NCBI RefSeq assembly: GCF_000759535.1
Contig: NZ_CP009455.1
Coordinates: 682,001-746,000, forward strand
Direction: 5' to 3'
Origin: Pseudomonas cremoricolorata
Lineage (GTDB): Bacteria; Pseudomonadota; Gammaproteobacteria; Pseudomonadales; Pseudomonadaceae
DNA: 64,000 bases
In this document: piece after piece, positions 35,598-45,879 of the stretch
How positions within the stretch are numbered: position 1 is the first letter of the stretch
How the letters are laid out: the number at the start of each line of letters is the position of its first letter
Translations under genes and position numbers: made by a program
Notes under the pieces: model-generated
Databases searched by the model: none
What the model was told of the DNA's origin: nothing
What the model saw: only the letters and a program-made list of their open reading frames with translations

Positions 35598-36047
35598 TTA
35601 CTTGACCACCACCTTGCCCTTCATCATCGCGATGTGGCCTGGGAAGGTGCAGAAGAAGCTGTAGTCGCCGCCAGCCTCAAGCTTCGAGGTGTCGAATTTC
35701 ACTTCGGTTTCTTTCTCTGGCGCGCCGATCAGCTTGGTGTGGGCGATGATCGCGGCGTTGTCGGCCTTGATGTAGTCGTTGGCTTCGCCCTGGCTCATGC
35801 CTTCAGTGGCGACGCTCTGCATGTCGGCGGTCTTGGTGATCACCAAGTTGTGGCCCATCACGTTCTTCGGCAGGTTGCCGGAGTGGGTCAGCTTGACGGT
35901 GAACTCCTTGCAGCTCTTGTCGACGGTGATTTCCTTGGTGTTGTAGGACATCTGGTCGGTGGAGTCGACGGTGACCGAGCACTCGGCGGCGAACACCGAG
36001 GCGCTGGCGAGGGTCAGCAGGGTTACCGCTACGGCTTTCGCAAACAT
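35598..36047 (-). CDS. azu: Azurin, type 1 blue copper protein
   Basis: This 149-residue periplasmic electron carrier has the signal peptide [20 protein letters not shown], then [20 protein letters not shown]. The copper ligands are visible: His in GHNLVI, Cys in FFCTFPGH, the second His in the same block and the axial Met in HIAMM. The disulphide cysteines AECS and KSCKEF are present. Azurin donates electrons to nitrite reductase or oxidases. Two adjacent ATG codons exist (36050, 36047). The second has better spacing (7 nt) from AAGGAG. Confidence 0.96.
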   Translation of the reverse strand: MFAKAVAVTLLTLASASVFAAECSVTVDSTDQMSYNTKEITVDKSCKEFTVKLTHSGNLPKNVMGHNLVITKTADMQSVATEGMSQGEANDYIKADNAAIIAHTKLIGAPEKETEVKFDTSKLEAGGDYSFFCTFPGHIAMMKGKVVVK

Positions 36048-36240
36048 CATGAATCTCCTTGGCAGGGTAGTTCGTTGCGAGACTGCCCGGTTTCGTCGCC
36101 AAGGGCGCTGACGTGGGTCAAGCGCGGCGTCAAGGGGGCAGTCGGTAGAATTGTTCAATGGATTGTATACAACTAATTCAAGTGCGCATGATGCACCCTT
36201 GATAGACGATGGGACAACCGCTCATTTAGGAGTAATTGCA

Positions 36241-36333
36241 ATGTCCCTTGGTAGCTTGATGCGCGGCATGCTCGCCGCCTACGCCTGTGGCGCCAGTGGC
36301 GCAGCCGTGTGCGAATTCGCCCGACCCGAGTGA
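36241..36333 (+). CDS. Short 30-residue protein of unknown function
   Basis: A 31-codon frame begins with an ATG that has a strong AGGAG Shine-Dalgarno 8 nt upstream. It encodes MSLGSLMRGMLAAYACGASG and ends CEFARPE. It has a moderately hydrophobic middle (GMLAAYACGASGAAV), too short for certainty as a membrane helix, and two Cys. A perfect 10-bp hairpin follows 43 bp after the stop. It is flanked by azu (divergent) and ygiQ (convergent). I do not recognise a family. Expression is supported only by the ribosome binding site and terminator. Confidence 0.5.
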   Translation: MSLGSLMRGMLAAYACGASGAAVCEFARPE

Positions 36334-36375
36334 TGGGCCCTGCCCTCGCCCTGTTCAATCAACCTGCAGATACAC

Positions 36376-36400
36376 CACGGGGGCCCTTGCGGCCCCCGTG
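36376..36400. terminator. Hairpin between the short gene and ygiQ
   Basis: Perfect 10-bp arms CACGGGGGCC / GGCCCCCGTG with a CTTGC loop. There is no strong T tract on either strand. It lies between two convergent genes. Confidence 0.65.
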
Positions 36401-36412
36401 TGTCGTTGTCGC

Positions 36413-38722
<2,310 letters not shown>

Positions 38723-39131
38723 GTCAGTCACCGGTTCGGAGAGCAGGGAAAATCGCGGGCGCGGAATATAGCACAAATTTTGAGCAAACCCGACGAAAAG
38801 CGTGGGACTTATCGTAGTCGCCAGACGTGCGGACGAATGGCGAGTCAGCGTGGCCGTCAGACGCCTTCGGATCGATTGAACAGCCCGCCGGGCGAAGTTT
38901 TACCAAATGTAATGCTTCCCTCACCCTCTGAATCATTCAAGTCATTGAAAGAAATCGCTTATTGAAATATCGAGCGCATTTTGTAAGACGCATACTTCAT
39001 TTAAGGGTAACTTTTCCCACGAAACACTTACTTATTACATCATCCAACTCCATTGAACACTTGCAAATCACCATGATAAAAATAACTGCACTGCAGCAGC
39101 GCATCCACCTCATCATACAGGAGTGCCCCTC
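38723..39131. promoter_or_regulatory. AT-rich intergenic region upstream of the YcaO cassette
   Basis: Bases 38941-39120 are about 38 percent G+C by direct count, against 60-65 percent around them. Candidate rightward -35/-10 pairs include TTGAAA (38945-38950) with TATCGA after 17 bp. The ygiQ promoter must also lie here. A 55-codon frame (39073-39237) overlaps the far end without a ribosome binding site. Confidence 0.5.
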
Positions 39132-39230
39132 ATGGGACGTCGCCGTACTGAAATTGCCATTCCGCAACTTCCTCGCATCAGCAACTTCAGCTTCCTTGAA
39201 TACGAAGTTGATTTCCTCAATCGCTTGTAA
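39132..39230 (+). CDS. Candidate RiPP precursor peptide (32 residues)
   Basis: A 33-codon gene encodes a peptide starting MGRRRTEIAIPQLPRISNF and ending YEVDFLNRL. The ATG follows AGGAG by 8 nt. It lies 59 bp before the YcaO gene on the same strand, separated by a perfect 11-bp stem-loop, the usual layout for a precursor followed by its modifying enzyme. It contains two Ser, one Thr and no Cys, so classical thiazole formation is excluded for this frame. Backbone thioamide, amidine or oxazoline chemistry remains possible. Identification as a substrate is inferred from position only. Confidence 0.5.
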   Translation: MGRRRTEIAIPQLPRISNFSFLEYEVDFLNRL

Positions 39231-39240
39231 CCCGTGACAT

Positions 39241-39270
39241 CGATCAGGAGGGTTCCTCACCTCCTGATCG
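39241..39270 (+). promoter_or_regulatory. Perfect 11-bp stem-loop between peptide gene and ycaO
   Basis: CGATCAGGAGG (39241-39251), an 8-base loop, then CCTCCTGATCG (39260-39270). There is no T tract, so it is more likely an RNA-stabilising or attenuating hairpin than a full terminator. The upstream arm contains AGGAGG, which the hairpin would sequester. Confidence 0.75.
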
Positions 39271-39289
39271 CCATTCAAGGATGCCAATC

Positions 39290-40444
39290 ATGATTAGCGA
39301 ACGCGAGTTTCCCATTGAACAGGCGCGACAGCGGCTAATGGCGTTGTATCGACAATTACACGTGCGTCCAGTACTCACCGAACTTAACGGCGGCCTGGTA
39401 GCGACGTGCCTTGCATTCAATGAGGCTGATGAAGAAGTGAGCAGCGGCGCCGGGAAAGGTGAGTGTTGCACCGTCGGCGCAATGGCCGAATGCCTTGAGC
39501 ACTTGCTGATGAGCACGGCTACACCGACCTTGGTCAGCAGCCAGGTGATACGCGATGCCGCCCGCCGCCACGGCGACGGCCTGCTCGATGCACTTGCGCA
39601 GGGCTGTGAAGTGCCCGCGCTGCACCTTCAGGCCATCGATGGTCAGGATGCGCTCTGGGTACCTGCCATCTTGCTCGCCCCGAGTAGCGCCAACCTGGCC
39701 GCCATCGAGAACACCCCTGCTGCCTTTCTGGCCAGGTACGCCAGCAACAGCGGTACGGCGCTGGGTTGCAGCGAACCCGAAGCACTGCTGCATGCCTTGA
39801 ACGAAGTGATCGAGCGTCACGCGCTTTCGGTGTATTACATGGCGCTGTGCGGACTGGCGCCAGCACCCGCGCTGCACCGTCCGGCCGAGTCCTGGCTGGC
39901 CGATACCTTCGGCCACGACATCACGCTCTTGCAGCAGGCAAGGCAGATGACGATCTATCTGAACCAGACCGACTTCGGCGTATGGTTCTGCATCGCCATG
40001 CCTGCCAAGCCAATAGCTGCACAGCTCAGCAGAGTTGGCTCGGGGTGCTCGACCTCGCCCTGCATCGCGCTCTACCGGGCTGTCACCGAGCAGATTCAGT
40101 GCGAAGCGCTCCATGGCCCTGCCGAGGCGCAGGAGGACACGGACACCGCAAGACTCCTGAATCAGTCACCTCGCCTGGCGAAACTGCATCACCCGCGCTG
40201 GGAGCATGAACTTCCAGCGCTGTCTCCCGCATCACCTGATGTGTGCGTCACTGCGCAGATAGAACTTATAGTGAAGGCCCTGCACCAACAAAACAAAACT
40301 GCATTCTTTCGCACACTTCATCATCACCTGGACGTTGCCACGACCGTGCAGGTTTTCATTCCAGGCCTCGAACGCTTTCATTTGATCCGGTCTGGGGTGC
40401 CGGTCGTACCGCAACAGGTCTTGCGTGCAAGGACCAGGCATTGA
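39290..40444 (+). CDS. Stand-alone YcaO-domain ATP-dependent cyclodehydratase/thioamidase-like enzyme
   Basis: This 384-residue cytoplasmic protein has the YcaO ATP/Mg site: SSGAGKGE at about 51-58, AECLEHLL with paired Glu at about 66-73, the block ASNSGTALG at about 151-159 and EALLHALNEVIERHAL at about 164-179. YcaO enzymes activate peptide amide oxygens with ATP to form azolines, thioamides or amidines. There is no fused or adjacent E1-like partner, dehydrogenase or TfuA. The C-terminus GVPVVPQQVL only partly resembles the PxPxP tail of azoline-forming members. The start at 39290 has AAGGA 8 nt upstream; an in-frame ATG at 39281 is too close to it. The exporter gene follows after 1 bp. 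Confidence 0.88.
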   Translation: MISEREFPIEQARQRLMALYRQLHVRPVLTELNGGLVATCLAFNEADEEVSSGAGKGECCTVGAMAECLEHLLMSTATPTLVSSQVIRDAARRHGDGLLDALAQGCEVPALHLQAIDGQDALWVPAILLAPSSANLAAIENTPAAFLARYASNSGTALGCSEPEALLHALNEVIERHALSVYYMALCGLAPAPALHRPAESWLADTFGHDITLLQQARQMTIYLNQTDFGVWFCIAMPAKPIAAQLSRVGSGCSTSPCIALYRAVTEQIQCEALHGPAEAQEDTDTARLLNQSPRLAKLHHPRWEHELPALSPASPDVCVTAQIELIVKALHQQNKTAFFRTLHHHLDVATTVQVFIPGLERFHLIRSGVPVVPQQVLRARTRH

Positions 40445-40445
40445 C

Positions 40446-42077
40446 ATGGCGTTTTCCAAACCCGTATTACTTGCCCTCGGCGCCACGTTGTTTTTGAAAG
40501 TTGCCACGGTCATTCCCGCACTGGTAGTAGCAGACATTATCGACAATTTGTCGAGCGCTTCGCCCCCCTATGAACTGCTCGGAGTCTTCACATGCCTGAT
40601 TATCGTGCAAGTGTGTCTGACCCCTCTACAAGCCTGGGCACTGGCCCGGCTCTGCCAAGCGCGCGTGAAACAACTTTCCAGCCAGTGGTGCCGACAGTTG
40701 CTCGACAAGCACTTCGAAGCCTATGGACAACTCCATGGCGGAACGCTGGTCAAGGTTCTGGATAGGGGCATCACTGCCCAGGAGCGGTGGTTGAACTTCC
40801 TGATCGGCACGGCGTGGCCGATCATGGCTGAAACCCTGGTGCTGATCGCCCTGTTCACCTACCTCGGCGCTACGATCGTATTGCTTGGCCTGGTTCCTTT
40901 GAGCCTGGCGTATCTATGGCTCAACGACCGGCTGGTACGCTGGCGCCGTCCGCATATCGAGGCGGTCAACGCCAGGGAAGATGACTTGGCCGAGCAGTGG
41001 GTCGACACCTTCGCCAGCGCGACCACCGTGAAGCTGGAGCAAGCCGAGGACGCAGCGATGACCCCCGTCAGGCAGACGCTGGCGCGCTATGCCGATGCAG
41101 CGGTACAGGTAGCCTGTAGCGGCGGATGCCTGCAAAGCCTGCGCATTCTGTTCATCGGTGCGGGCAGTTGCGGGCTACTGTTGTGGGGCATGCGCGACCA
41201 GGCGAGCGGGTCTGCGCACTTGACGGCTGGAGAACTGGTAGCGCTATTTACCTTGGTCAGCGGTCTGCTGGCAGGTGTTGCACAACTCGCCGAAGCCTGG
41301 CGCCTGCTCGACCAGTTCCGTCTCGACAAACGCAAACTGCAAGCGTGGCTGGAGTTGCCCAGGTTCGCCCAGACCCAGACCGCTTCGCCCAGGCCCGCCA
41401 GCGAAGCCAGCGCGTTGCGCCTCATGCCCTGTGAACTGCGGTCGCGCAACGAGCTGCAACTGCAGGTGACGCAACCGCTGATCATTGAAAAAGGCGAACG
41501 AGTAGCGCTGGTCGGTCCCAGCGGATGTGGCAAGTCCACCCTGCTGCATGTGCTCTCCGGCACCGTGGACCCACTGCGCAAGCACGTCTACCTTGGCGAC
41601 ACCTGCCTGGAGCAACTCGATGGCGAGCAACAACTTACTGCGCTGCGCCTGTGCACCCAACGTGCGCATTTCATCCCCGGACCACTACCGCGCTCGGTGC
41701 TGTTCGATCAGACCCACGAACAGTCACAGATCAATGATTGGCTAGGTGCGCTAGGACTGGATGCGAGCTGGTACGACTTGGCATTCGACGCACGCGCCAC
41801 ATCGATTTCAGGCGGTGAAGCGCGGCGTCTGACGCTGCTGCGCATTCTCAATCGCCCGGGCGACTTCAATTTGTTCGACGAACCCACCAGCGGTCTTGAT
41901 GGCGACTCGGCGACACGCACCTGGGACCTGCTGTTCGACACCCTCAACGGCCGAGGCCTGATCTGCGTGACCCACGACCAGCAGGCGCTGCATCGCTTCG
42001 ATCGGGTGATTCAGGTCGAGGCGGGCAGGATCATCGCTCAGACGGGCGCCGGCTACTCGTCATCATCGAAGTTGTAA
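40446..42077 (+). CDS. ABC exporter with fused membrane and ATPase domains
   Basis: This 543-residue inner-membrane half-transporter has an N-terminal six-helix domain (about 1-290) followed by an ATPase domain. Walker A GPSGCGKST is at about 357-365, signature ISGGEARRL at about 454, Walker B NLFDEPTSGLD at about 475 and the switch His in VTHDQ at about 510. It resembles CydC/DPL-type exporters and lacks a C39 peptidase domain. It is co-translated with ycaO and probably exports the modified product or confers immunity. Its last 25 bp overlap the end of dnaB on the other strand. Confidence 0.88.
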   Translation: MAFSKPVLLALGATLFLKVATVIPALVVADIIDNLSSASPPYELLGVFTCLIIVQVCLTPLQAWALARLCQARVKQLSSQWCRQLLDKHFEAYGQLHGGTLVKVLDRGITAQERWLNFLIGTAWPIMAETLVLIALFTYLGATIVLLGLVPLSLAYLWLNDRLVRWRRPHIEAVNAREDDLAEQWVDTFASATTVKLEQAEDAAMTPVRQTLARYADAAVQVACSGGCLQSLRILFIGAGSCGLLLWGMRDQASGSAHLTAGELVALFTLVSGLLAGVAQLAEAWRLLDQFRLDKRKLQAWLELPRFAQTQTASPRPASEASALRLMPCELRSRNELQLQVTQPLIIEKGERVALVGPSGCGKSTLLHVLSGTVDPLRKHVYLGDTCLEQLDGEQQLTALRLCTQRAHFIPGPLPRSVLFDQTHEQSQINDWLGALGLDASWYDLAFDARATSISGGEARRLTLLRILNRPGDFNLFDEPTSGLDGDSATRTWDLLFDTLNGRGLICVTHDQQALHRFDRVIQVEAGRIIAQTGAGYSSSSKL

Positions 42078-43450
42078 CTGCCCGGTGCCAGGTTCTCGAA
42101 GCGCGTGTATTTACCGATAAAGGCCAGCCGCACGAAGCCGATCGGACCGTTACGCTGCTTGCCGATGATGATCTCGGCCACGCCCTTGTGCTCGGTCTCG
42201 GGGTGATACACCTCATCCCGGTAGACGAACATGATCACGTCGGCGTCCTGCTCGATGGCGCCGGACTCACGCAAGTCGGAGTTGACCGGGCGCTTGTTCG
42301 GGCGCTGCTCCAGCGAGCGGTTGAGCTGCGACAGCGCCACCACAGGGCAGTTGAACTCTTTTGCCAGGGCCTTGAGCGAGCGGGAGATTTCCGAAATCTC
42401 GTTGGTGCGGTTGTCGCCAGCCGACCCAGGGATCTGCATCAACTGCAGGTAGTCGACCATGATCAGCGCGATATCGCCGTGCTCGCGGGCCAGACGACGG
42501 GTTCGAGCGCGCATTTCCGAGGGGCTGATGCCGGCGGTATCGTCGATGAACAGCTTGCGGTCGTTGAGCAGGTTGACCGCCGAGGTCAGGCGCGGCCAGT
42601 CGTCGTCGTCGAGCTGACCGGAGCGCACCTTGGTCTGGTCGATGCGGCCGAGCGACGAGAGCATCCGCATGATCAGCGATTCACCGGGCATTTCCAGCGA
42701 GAACACCAGCACCGCCTTGTCGCTGCGCAGCACGGCGTTCTCCACCAGGTTCATGGCGAAGGTGGTCTTGCCCATCGACGGTCGGCCGGCAACGATGATC
42801 AGGTCGGCCGGTTGCAGGCCGCTGGTTTTCTCGTCGAGGTCTGTGTAGCCGGTGGAGATACCGGTGATGTCGCTGTCGGAATTGAACAGCGTATCGATGC
42901 GGTCGATGGCTTTGGTCAGCAGCTCGTTGACGCCCACCGGGCCACCGGTCTTGGGCCGTGCCTCAGCGATCTGGAAGATCTGCCGTTCAGCGTCGTCGAG
43001 CAGTTCCTCGGCGTTGCGGCCCTGGGGGTTGAAGGCGTTGTCGGCGATGTCGGTGCTGATGCTGATCAGCTGACGCAACGTAGCGCGTTCGCGGATGATC
43101 GCCGCGTAGGCCTTGATGTTGGCCACAGACGGCGTGTTCTTCGCCAGTTCGGCCAGGTAGCCCAGCCCGCCGACCTGGGACGACAGGCCTTCTTTCTCCA
43201 ACTGCTCGTGCAGCGTCACCACGTCGAACGGCTGGTTCTGATCGACCAGCTTGTGCACGGCACGGAAGATCAGGCGGTGGTCATGGCGATAGAAGTCCCC
43301 GTCGGAGACCTGATCCAGCACACGCTCCCAGGCGTTGTTGTCCAGCAGCAGACCACCGAGCACAGCCTGTTCGGCTTCGATGGAATGGGGCGGCACCTTG
43401 AGGGCGGCGGTTTGCAGGTCGAGTTGCTCGGGGGTGCTGATCTCGTTCAT
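42053..43450 (-). CDS. dnaB: Replicative DNA helicase DnaB
   Basis: This 465-residue hexameric helicase has an N-terminal DnaG-interacting domain (PPHSIEAEQAVLGGLLLDNN), a linker and the RecA-like motor with Walker A GRPSMGKTTFAM. H1a is VFSLEMPGESLIMRML, Walker B is LIMVDYLQLM, followed by ALSQLNRSLEQRPNKRP. The end is the acidic FDDDE tail. The start is the MNEISTPEQ methionine; an ATG at 43486 adds 12 unconserved residues. It is the last gene of the rpsF-rpsR-rplI-dnaB block, behind a large hairpin. Confidence 0.97.
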   Translation of the reverse strand: MNEISTPEQLDLQTAALKVPPHSIEAEQAVLGGLLLDNNAWERVLDQVSDGDFYRHDHRLIFRAVHKLVDQNQPFDVVTLHEQLEKEGLSSQVGGLGYLAELAKNTPSVANIKAYAAIIRERATLRQLISISTDIADNAFNPQGRNAEELLDDAERQIFQIAEARPKTGGPVGVNELLTKAIDRIDTLFNSDSDITGISTGYTDLDEKTSGLQPADLIIVAGRPSMGKTTFAMNLVENAVLRSDKAVLVFSLEMPGESLIMRMLSSLGRIDQTKVRSGQLDDDDWPRLTSAVNLLNDRKLFIDDTAGISPSEMRARTRRLAREHGDIALIMVDYLQLMQIPGSAGDNRTNEISEISRSLKALAKEFNCPVVALSQLNRSLEQRPNKRPVNSDLRESGAIEQDADVIMFVYRDEVYHPETEHKGVAEIIIGKQRNGPIGFVRLAFIGKYTRFENLAPGSYNFDDDE

Positions 43451-43487
43451 GTCCACGCAAGAAATCTGGGGTGATGAAAACGACAAA

Positions 43488-43518
43488 GGGCACGACCTGC
43501 AGTTGCAGGAGCGTGCCC
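43488..43518 (-). terminator. Hairpin between rplI and dnaB
   Basis: The outer arms GGGCACG/CGTGCCC and inner arms CCTGCA/TGCAGG form a long stem. Read leftward it is followed by TTTGTCGTTTT. It probably attenuates the abundant ribosomal transcript before dnaB. Confidence 0.75.
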
Positions 43519-43564
43519 GATGTTAACCGGCTAGCCCACCAGGGAGCCAGCCGATGGTCGGCGC

Positions 43565-44011
43565 TTAGGCAGCGACGACAACCACGCGAACGGTGGCTTC
43601 GACGTCGCTGTGCAGGTGCACGGCTACGTCGTATTCGCCAACGTGGCGAATGGTGCCGTTCGGCAGACGCACTTCAGCTTTGGCCACTTCAACGCCCGAG
43701 GCGGTCAGGGCATCAGCGATGTCGTGGGTGCCGATCGAACCGAACAGCTTGCCTTCGTCGCCAGCGGTGGCAGTGATGGTCACTTCCAGCTCGGCCAGTT
43801 GGGCAGCACGGCTTTCAGCCGATGCTTTACGGTCTGCAGCGGCTTTTTCCAGCTCGGCGCGACGCTCTTCGAACGCAGCCAGGTTGGCGGCAGTGGCGCT
43901 AACAGCCTTGCCGAATGGCAGCAGGAAGTTACGGCCATAGCCGGATTTGACTTTAACTTTGTCGCCCAGGTTGCCCAGGTTGGCGACTTTTTCCAGCAGG
44001 ATCAGTTCCAT
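43565..44011 (-). CDS. rplI: 50S ribosomal protein bL9
   Basis: This 148-residue two-domain ribosomal protein has the N-terminal rRNA-binding block [21 protein letters not shown] and [14 protein letters not shown] long connecting helix ([20 protein letters not shown]) leads to a C-terminal domain containing [16 protein letters not shown]. It is part of the rpsF-rpsR-rplI operon. Confidence 0.98.
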   Translation of the reverse strand: MELILLEKVANLGNLGDKVKVKSGYGRNFLLPFGKAVSATAANLAAFEERRAELEKAAADRKASAESRAAQLAELEVTITATAGDEGKLFGSIGTHDIADALTASGVEVAKAEVRLPNGTIRHVGEYDVAVHLHSDVEATVRVVVVAA

Positions 44012-44031
44012 TTGGTAAAACCTCTTAACTT

Positions 44032-44925
44032 TTAACCTTCACCGTTCGCGGCATCGTCGCCCTGTGGAGGGGGCTTGCTACCGCGAAAATCAATCAGGCT
44101 ATCGACAATGGCCAGAACCACGAGCAACGGATAAGTCAGCTGCATGAACAGCACCATGGTGACGTACAGGCCGACCAGCCAGAACTTGGACAGTCGCTTC
44201 TGCGCCACCAGCCCATGCAACAGGGCAACCCCTGCGAACATGAGCGGCACGCTGCACAGCGGGGTCAGCAGCGCCAGGCCAGAGCCAAGGCTCGGGCCGA
44301 ACAGCATGCAACCCAGCAGCACCAGTGCCGGCACCAGGGTGAAACGCACCGTGTGAAACTCACGGCCGAACCCACCCGGGTTATACAGTGCAGCCTGCCA
44401 GTAGCGACCCAACATCAGGGCCAGCACACTGATGATCTGCAACCCTGCCGCCATCAGTCCGGTGAGCACCGGTACGACAATCCCACCGAGTTGCGCCCGC
44501 TCCTCTACCGACATCTTCTGGTAGAGGCCGTCGAGCATCACCGGGAGGCTCTTTACCAGCGCCTGCCCCAGAGCTTCGATCGGTTCGCGGAACACCGAAC
44601 CCAGGATGATTCCGTACAACAGGCCCAGGCCGACGCTGGACAACAGCACGCGATTCCAGGAGTGCCCGGCGCGCAACAGCGCCGCCATCCCCAGCGTTCC
44701 CGCCAGCACCGCAAGGGTGCGTGGATCACCGAAGACCCACCAGGCCAGGGCGGGCAACAGGGCCCAGCCGATGACCGTGGAGGCATCCTTGAAACCGCGC
44801 CGCAGGAACACCAGGCTCGCAGCGGCAGCACTCAACCAGAACAGCAGCGGCAAGGCCGCACAACCGACCACGACGACCGTGGCCTGCACGCGACCGCGCA
44901 TGATGAAATCAGCTAACGCTCGCAT
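44032..44925 (-). CDS. DUF2232/YybS-like integral membrane protein
   Basis: This 297-residue inner-membrane protein has seven to eight helices ([51 protein letters not shown] and others) and a short hydrophilic tail. It is embedded between rpsR and rplI in the ribosomal operon, a position conserved in pseudomonads. No function is established. The family call rests on topology and position more than on clear motifs. Confidence 0.7.
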   Translation of the reverse strand: MRALADFIMRGRVQATVVVVGCAALPLLFWLSAAAASLVFLRRGFKDASTVIGWALLPALAWWVFGDPRTLAVLAGTLGMAALLRAGHSWNRVLLSSVGLGLLYGIILGSVFREPIEALGQALVKSLPVMLDGLYQKMSVEERAQLGGIVVPVLTGLMAAGLQIISVLALMLGRYWQAALYNPGGFGREFHTVRFTLVPALVLLGCMLFGPSLGSGLALLTPLCSVPLMFAGVALLHGLVAQKRLSKFWLVGLYVTMVLFMQLTYPLLVVLAIVDSLIDFRGSKPPPQGDDAANGEG

Positions 44926-44958
44926 GCCTATCCCTTACTACTTGTCGATGACCCGTTC

Positions 44959-45189
44959 TCAGCGGCCGTGGCTGTCGGTGTAGGGCAGCAGGGCCAGGAA
45001 GCGGGCGCGCTTGATAGCGGTAGCCAGCTGACGCTGATAACGAGCTTTGGTACCGGTGATACGGCTTGGAACGATCTTGCCGGTTTCGGATACGTAAGCT
45101 TTCAGGGTGTTGAGATCTTTGAAGTCGATCTCTTTCACGTCTTCAGCGGTGAAGCGGCAGAATTTACGACGACGGAAGAAACGTGCCAT
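44959..45189 (-). CDS. rpsR: 30S ribosomal protein bS18
   Basis: This 76-residue basic protein has the typical start [20 protein letters not shown] and core [20 protein letters not shown]. It binds the 30S platform with bS6. The gene is 28 bp downstream of rpsF. Confidence 0.98.
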   Translation of the reverse strand: MARFFRRRKFCRFTAEDVKEIDFKDLNTLKAYVSETGKIVPSRITGTKARYQRQLATAIKRARFLALLPYTDSHGR

Positions 45190-45217
45190 GTAATAGGCTC
45201 CTCAAAAAGTCCGTGGA

Positions 45218-45643
45218 TTACTCGTCAGCGTTATCGCTGTTGTCGCTGTCGTTGCTGTCGTCGCCTTCGGCGCCTTCAGCAGACTCAGGACGTTCACGAC
45301 GCTCACGGCGCTCGCTGCGGTTCTCTTCGGCCTTGAGCATCTCGGACGGGCCGGTGACGGCTTCGTCGCGACGGATGACCAGGTTACGGATCACGGCATC
45401 GTTGTAGCGGAAGTTGTCTTCCAGCTCGGCCAGGGCCTTGCCGGTGCACTCAACGTTCAGCATCACGTAGTGAGCCTTGTGAACGTTGTTGATGGCGTAG
45501 GCCAGTTGACGACGGCCCCAGTCTTCCAGACGGTGGATCTTGCCGCCGTCTTCTTCGATCAGCTTGGTGTAACGCTCGACCATGCCGCCGACTTGCTCGC
45601 TCTGATCCGGGTGGACCAGGAAGATGATTTCGTAATGACGCAT
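45218..45643 (-). CDS. rpsF: 30S ribosomal protein bS6
   Basis: This 141-residue protein has core [20 protein letters not shown] and [19 protein letters not shown]. The acidic C-terminal tail ([14 protein letters not shown]) in E. coli is the substrate of RimK glutamylation; here it ends mainly in Asp/Asn/Ser and Ala-Asp-Glu. It is the first gene of the operon, preceded by a hairpin that may be an S6:S18 autoregulatory site. Confidence 0.97.
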   Translation of the reverse strand: MRHYEIIFLVHPDQSEQVGGMVERYTKLIEEDGGKIHRLEDWGRRQLAYAINNVHKAHYVMLNVECTGKALAELEDNFRYNDAVIRNLVIRRDEAVTGPSEMLKAEENRSERRERRERPESAEGAEGDDSNDSDNSDNADE

Positions 45644-45664
45644 GAATGCTCCTTACGGTTTGTA

Positions 45665-45688
45665 GTCTGCCAGGAACACTGGTCAGAC
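45665..45688 (-). promoter_or_regulatory. Hairpin in the rpsF leader, possible S6:S18 autoregulatory element
   Basis: On the transcript the sequence is GTCTG-A-CCAG-TGTTC-CTGG-CAGAC: a 9-bp stem with one bulged A, ending 22 nt before the rpsF ATG. An ACCG follows the stem, just before the Shine-Dalgarno. S6:S18 leaders are known to use a CCG-containing hairpin here; the match to that consensus is only partial. Confidence 0.45.
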
Positions 45689-45879
45689 AAGGAGTGAATG
45701 AAACGAGTGAGGCTTGCCCTGAAGCGAGGCAGGTGAATGCCGGCCGGAAGGCAAGGCGCGCAATTGTAGAGAAGCCAGGTGGGACAAGCAAGGCGATTGG
45801 TGAATATTTGAACAGAAAGGCAAGAACGCCCCAGAGGCAACCCATAACAGCGGATTGCCCAGGGGAAATTGCCTTGCCG

